This document shows positions 5,076 through 5,453 of a stretch of 5,453 nucleotides of DNA, one piece after another. The stretch is from Bacteroidota bacterium (GTDB lineage: Bacteria; Bacteroidota; Bacteroidia; UKL13-3). Location: the NCBI GenBank assembly GCA_018883485.1, contig VEQB01000173.1, positions 1 through 5,453 on the forward strand, in the 5' to 3' direction. The notes below the pieces were generated by a model. The model was not told the origin of the DNA. It did no database searches and saw only the letters and a list, made by a program, of their open reading frames with translations. The position numbers and the translations under genes are program-made. The first letter of the stretch is position 1; every line of letters begins with the position of its first letter.

Positions 5076-5453
5076 TTACTTGCTTTTGGGTCTATACCTT
5101 GCACTTAAAGAGTTTGGAATTAATACCGAAGTGCTATCGGTATCTGGTATGTAAACAAGTTTGCTGGTATCTATTCCTGCAGCTCCCAATCTGTTGCGAA
5201 AGGTGAGTGTCCAGCCATGAAATACTTCATATTTAGTAGCCTCATTTTTTAGTTTTTGCAATACTTCTTCTTGGGTTCTGCTATGGTTAACTGCCCCAGC
5301 TATGGCAGTTCTTCCCACTAAAAACAAGTTGGCAAAGCAGGCCAATAGTAATATCCATGTACTTATTTTCCAAAATTTAGTTCTTTCGGTTTGAACCAAG
5401 CTTTGCCTAAAAATAGCTAAAAGCATAAGTATAAATACTAGCCAGAACTGCGG
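5076..5453 (-). CDS. Unrecognised membrane protein, C-terminal part, enters from right edge
   Basis: The minus frame is open from the right edge to TAA at 5078-5076, giving 125 residues. A Met codon at 5426 exists but lies inside a hydrophobic stretch (FWLVFILMLLAIF, residues 3-15 of the visible part). The gene therefore most likely continues upstream rather than starting there. A second hydrophobic segment, WILLLACFANLFLVGRTAI, is at about 32-50. The loop between them is rich in Arg and Lys (FRQ..ERTKFWK), so by the positive-inside rule it should be cytoplasmic. The last 70 residues, including a polar helix (EEVLQKLKNEATKYEV) and a short basic tail, should then be outside. I recognise no family. 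It lies in the same direction as tdh with 88 bases between; whether they form an operon is unclear because a hairpin intervenes. Confidence 0.75.
   Translation of the reverse strand, partial: PQFWLVFILMLLAIFRQSLVQTERTKFWKISTWILLLACFANLFLVGRTAIAGAVNHSRTQEEVLQKLKNEATKYEVFHGWTLTFRNRLGAAGIDTSKLVYIPDTDSTSVLIPNSLSARYRPKSK

Noticed and set aside
5067..5081. AAGTAAG-G-CTTACTT palindrome at the membrane-protein stop
   Set aside because: The loop is a single base and the minus strand continues into A, not T, so it is not a terminator; possibly chance in A/T-rich DNA.

Overview
The window looks like a piece of a Bacteroidota chromosome (tentative: flavobacterial, cytophagal or chitinophagal type). The reasons are low-to-moderate G+C, mostly absent Shine-Dalgarno sequences, promoter-like boxes of the TAnnTTTG type, and an SDR-type L-threonine 3-dehydrogenase of the kind found in that phylum. 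No RNA gene, CRISPR array, transposase or integrase was seen.

Left part (1-2240, all minus strand): a tightly packed three-gene operon, read right to left. It encodes a small Xre-type controller protein (2187-1957, GTG start), a C5-cytosine DNA methyltransferase (1960-731) and the first 243 residues of a GHKL-type ATPase that runs off the left edge (731 to before 1). The genes overlap by 4 and 1 bases (ATGA and TAATG junctions), so they are probably translationally coupled. The layout resembles a controller-regulated restriction-modification operon in which the expected restriction partner is a GHKL ATPase of the prokaryotic MORC/MutL-like kind. Upstream of the controller gene two identical 13-bp copies of a near-palindromic site lie 26 bp apart around a candidate promoter whose predicted start coincides with the GTG. 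This suggests autoregulation by the controller and a leaderless transcript.

Middle part (2240-2888): mostly non-coding. At 2337-2549 is an undescribed leftover: the last 70 codons of a DUF3427-type helicase C-terminus, on the plus strand, with no body upstream. It is the scar of a lost defence-type gene next to the methyltransferase operon. Bases 2240-2336 hold nothing I recognise. From 2550 to 2775 the DNA is a mosaic of degenerate 7-bp repeats (consensus near RGCYAAC), a short hairpin and a worn 'accacaaag' type sequence. Bases 2779-2884 are a diverged 53-bp tandem duplication carrying four GCGGA motifs, directly upstream of the next gene.

Right part (2889-5453): a complete Fic-family AMP-transferase (371 aa, plus strand) with a DUF4172 N-terminus, an N-terminal inhibitory motif and a C-terminal winged helix, which may bind the GCGGA repeats. 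Its stop codon lies inside another copy of the heptamer array. Converging on it is L-threonine 3-dehydrogenase (4987-4037, minus), and behind that is the C-terminal end of an unrecognised membrane protein that enters from the right edge.

Taken together, an accessory, defence-like stretch (methyltransferase/GHKL operon, helicase remnant, Fic gene, repeat arrays) abuts ordinary core metabolism at about position 4030.
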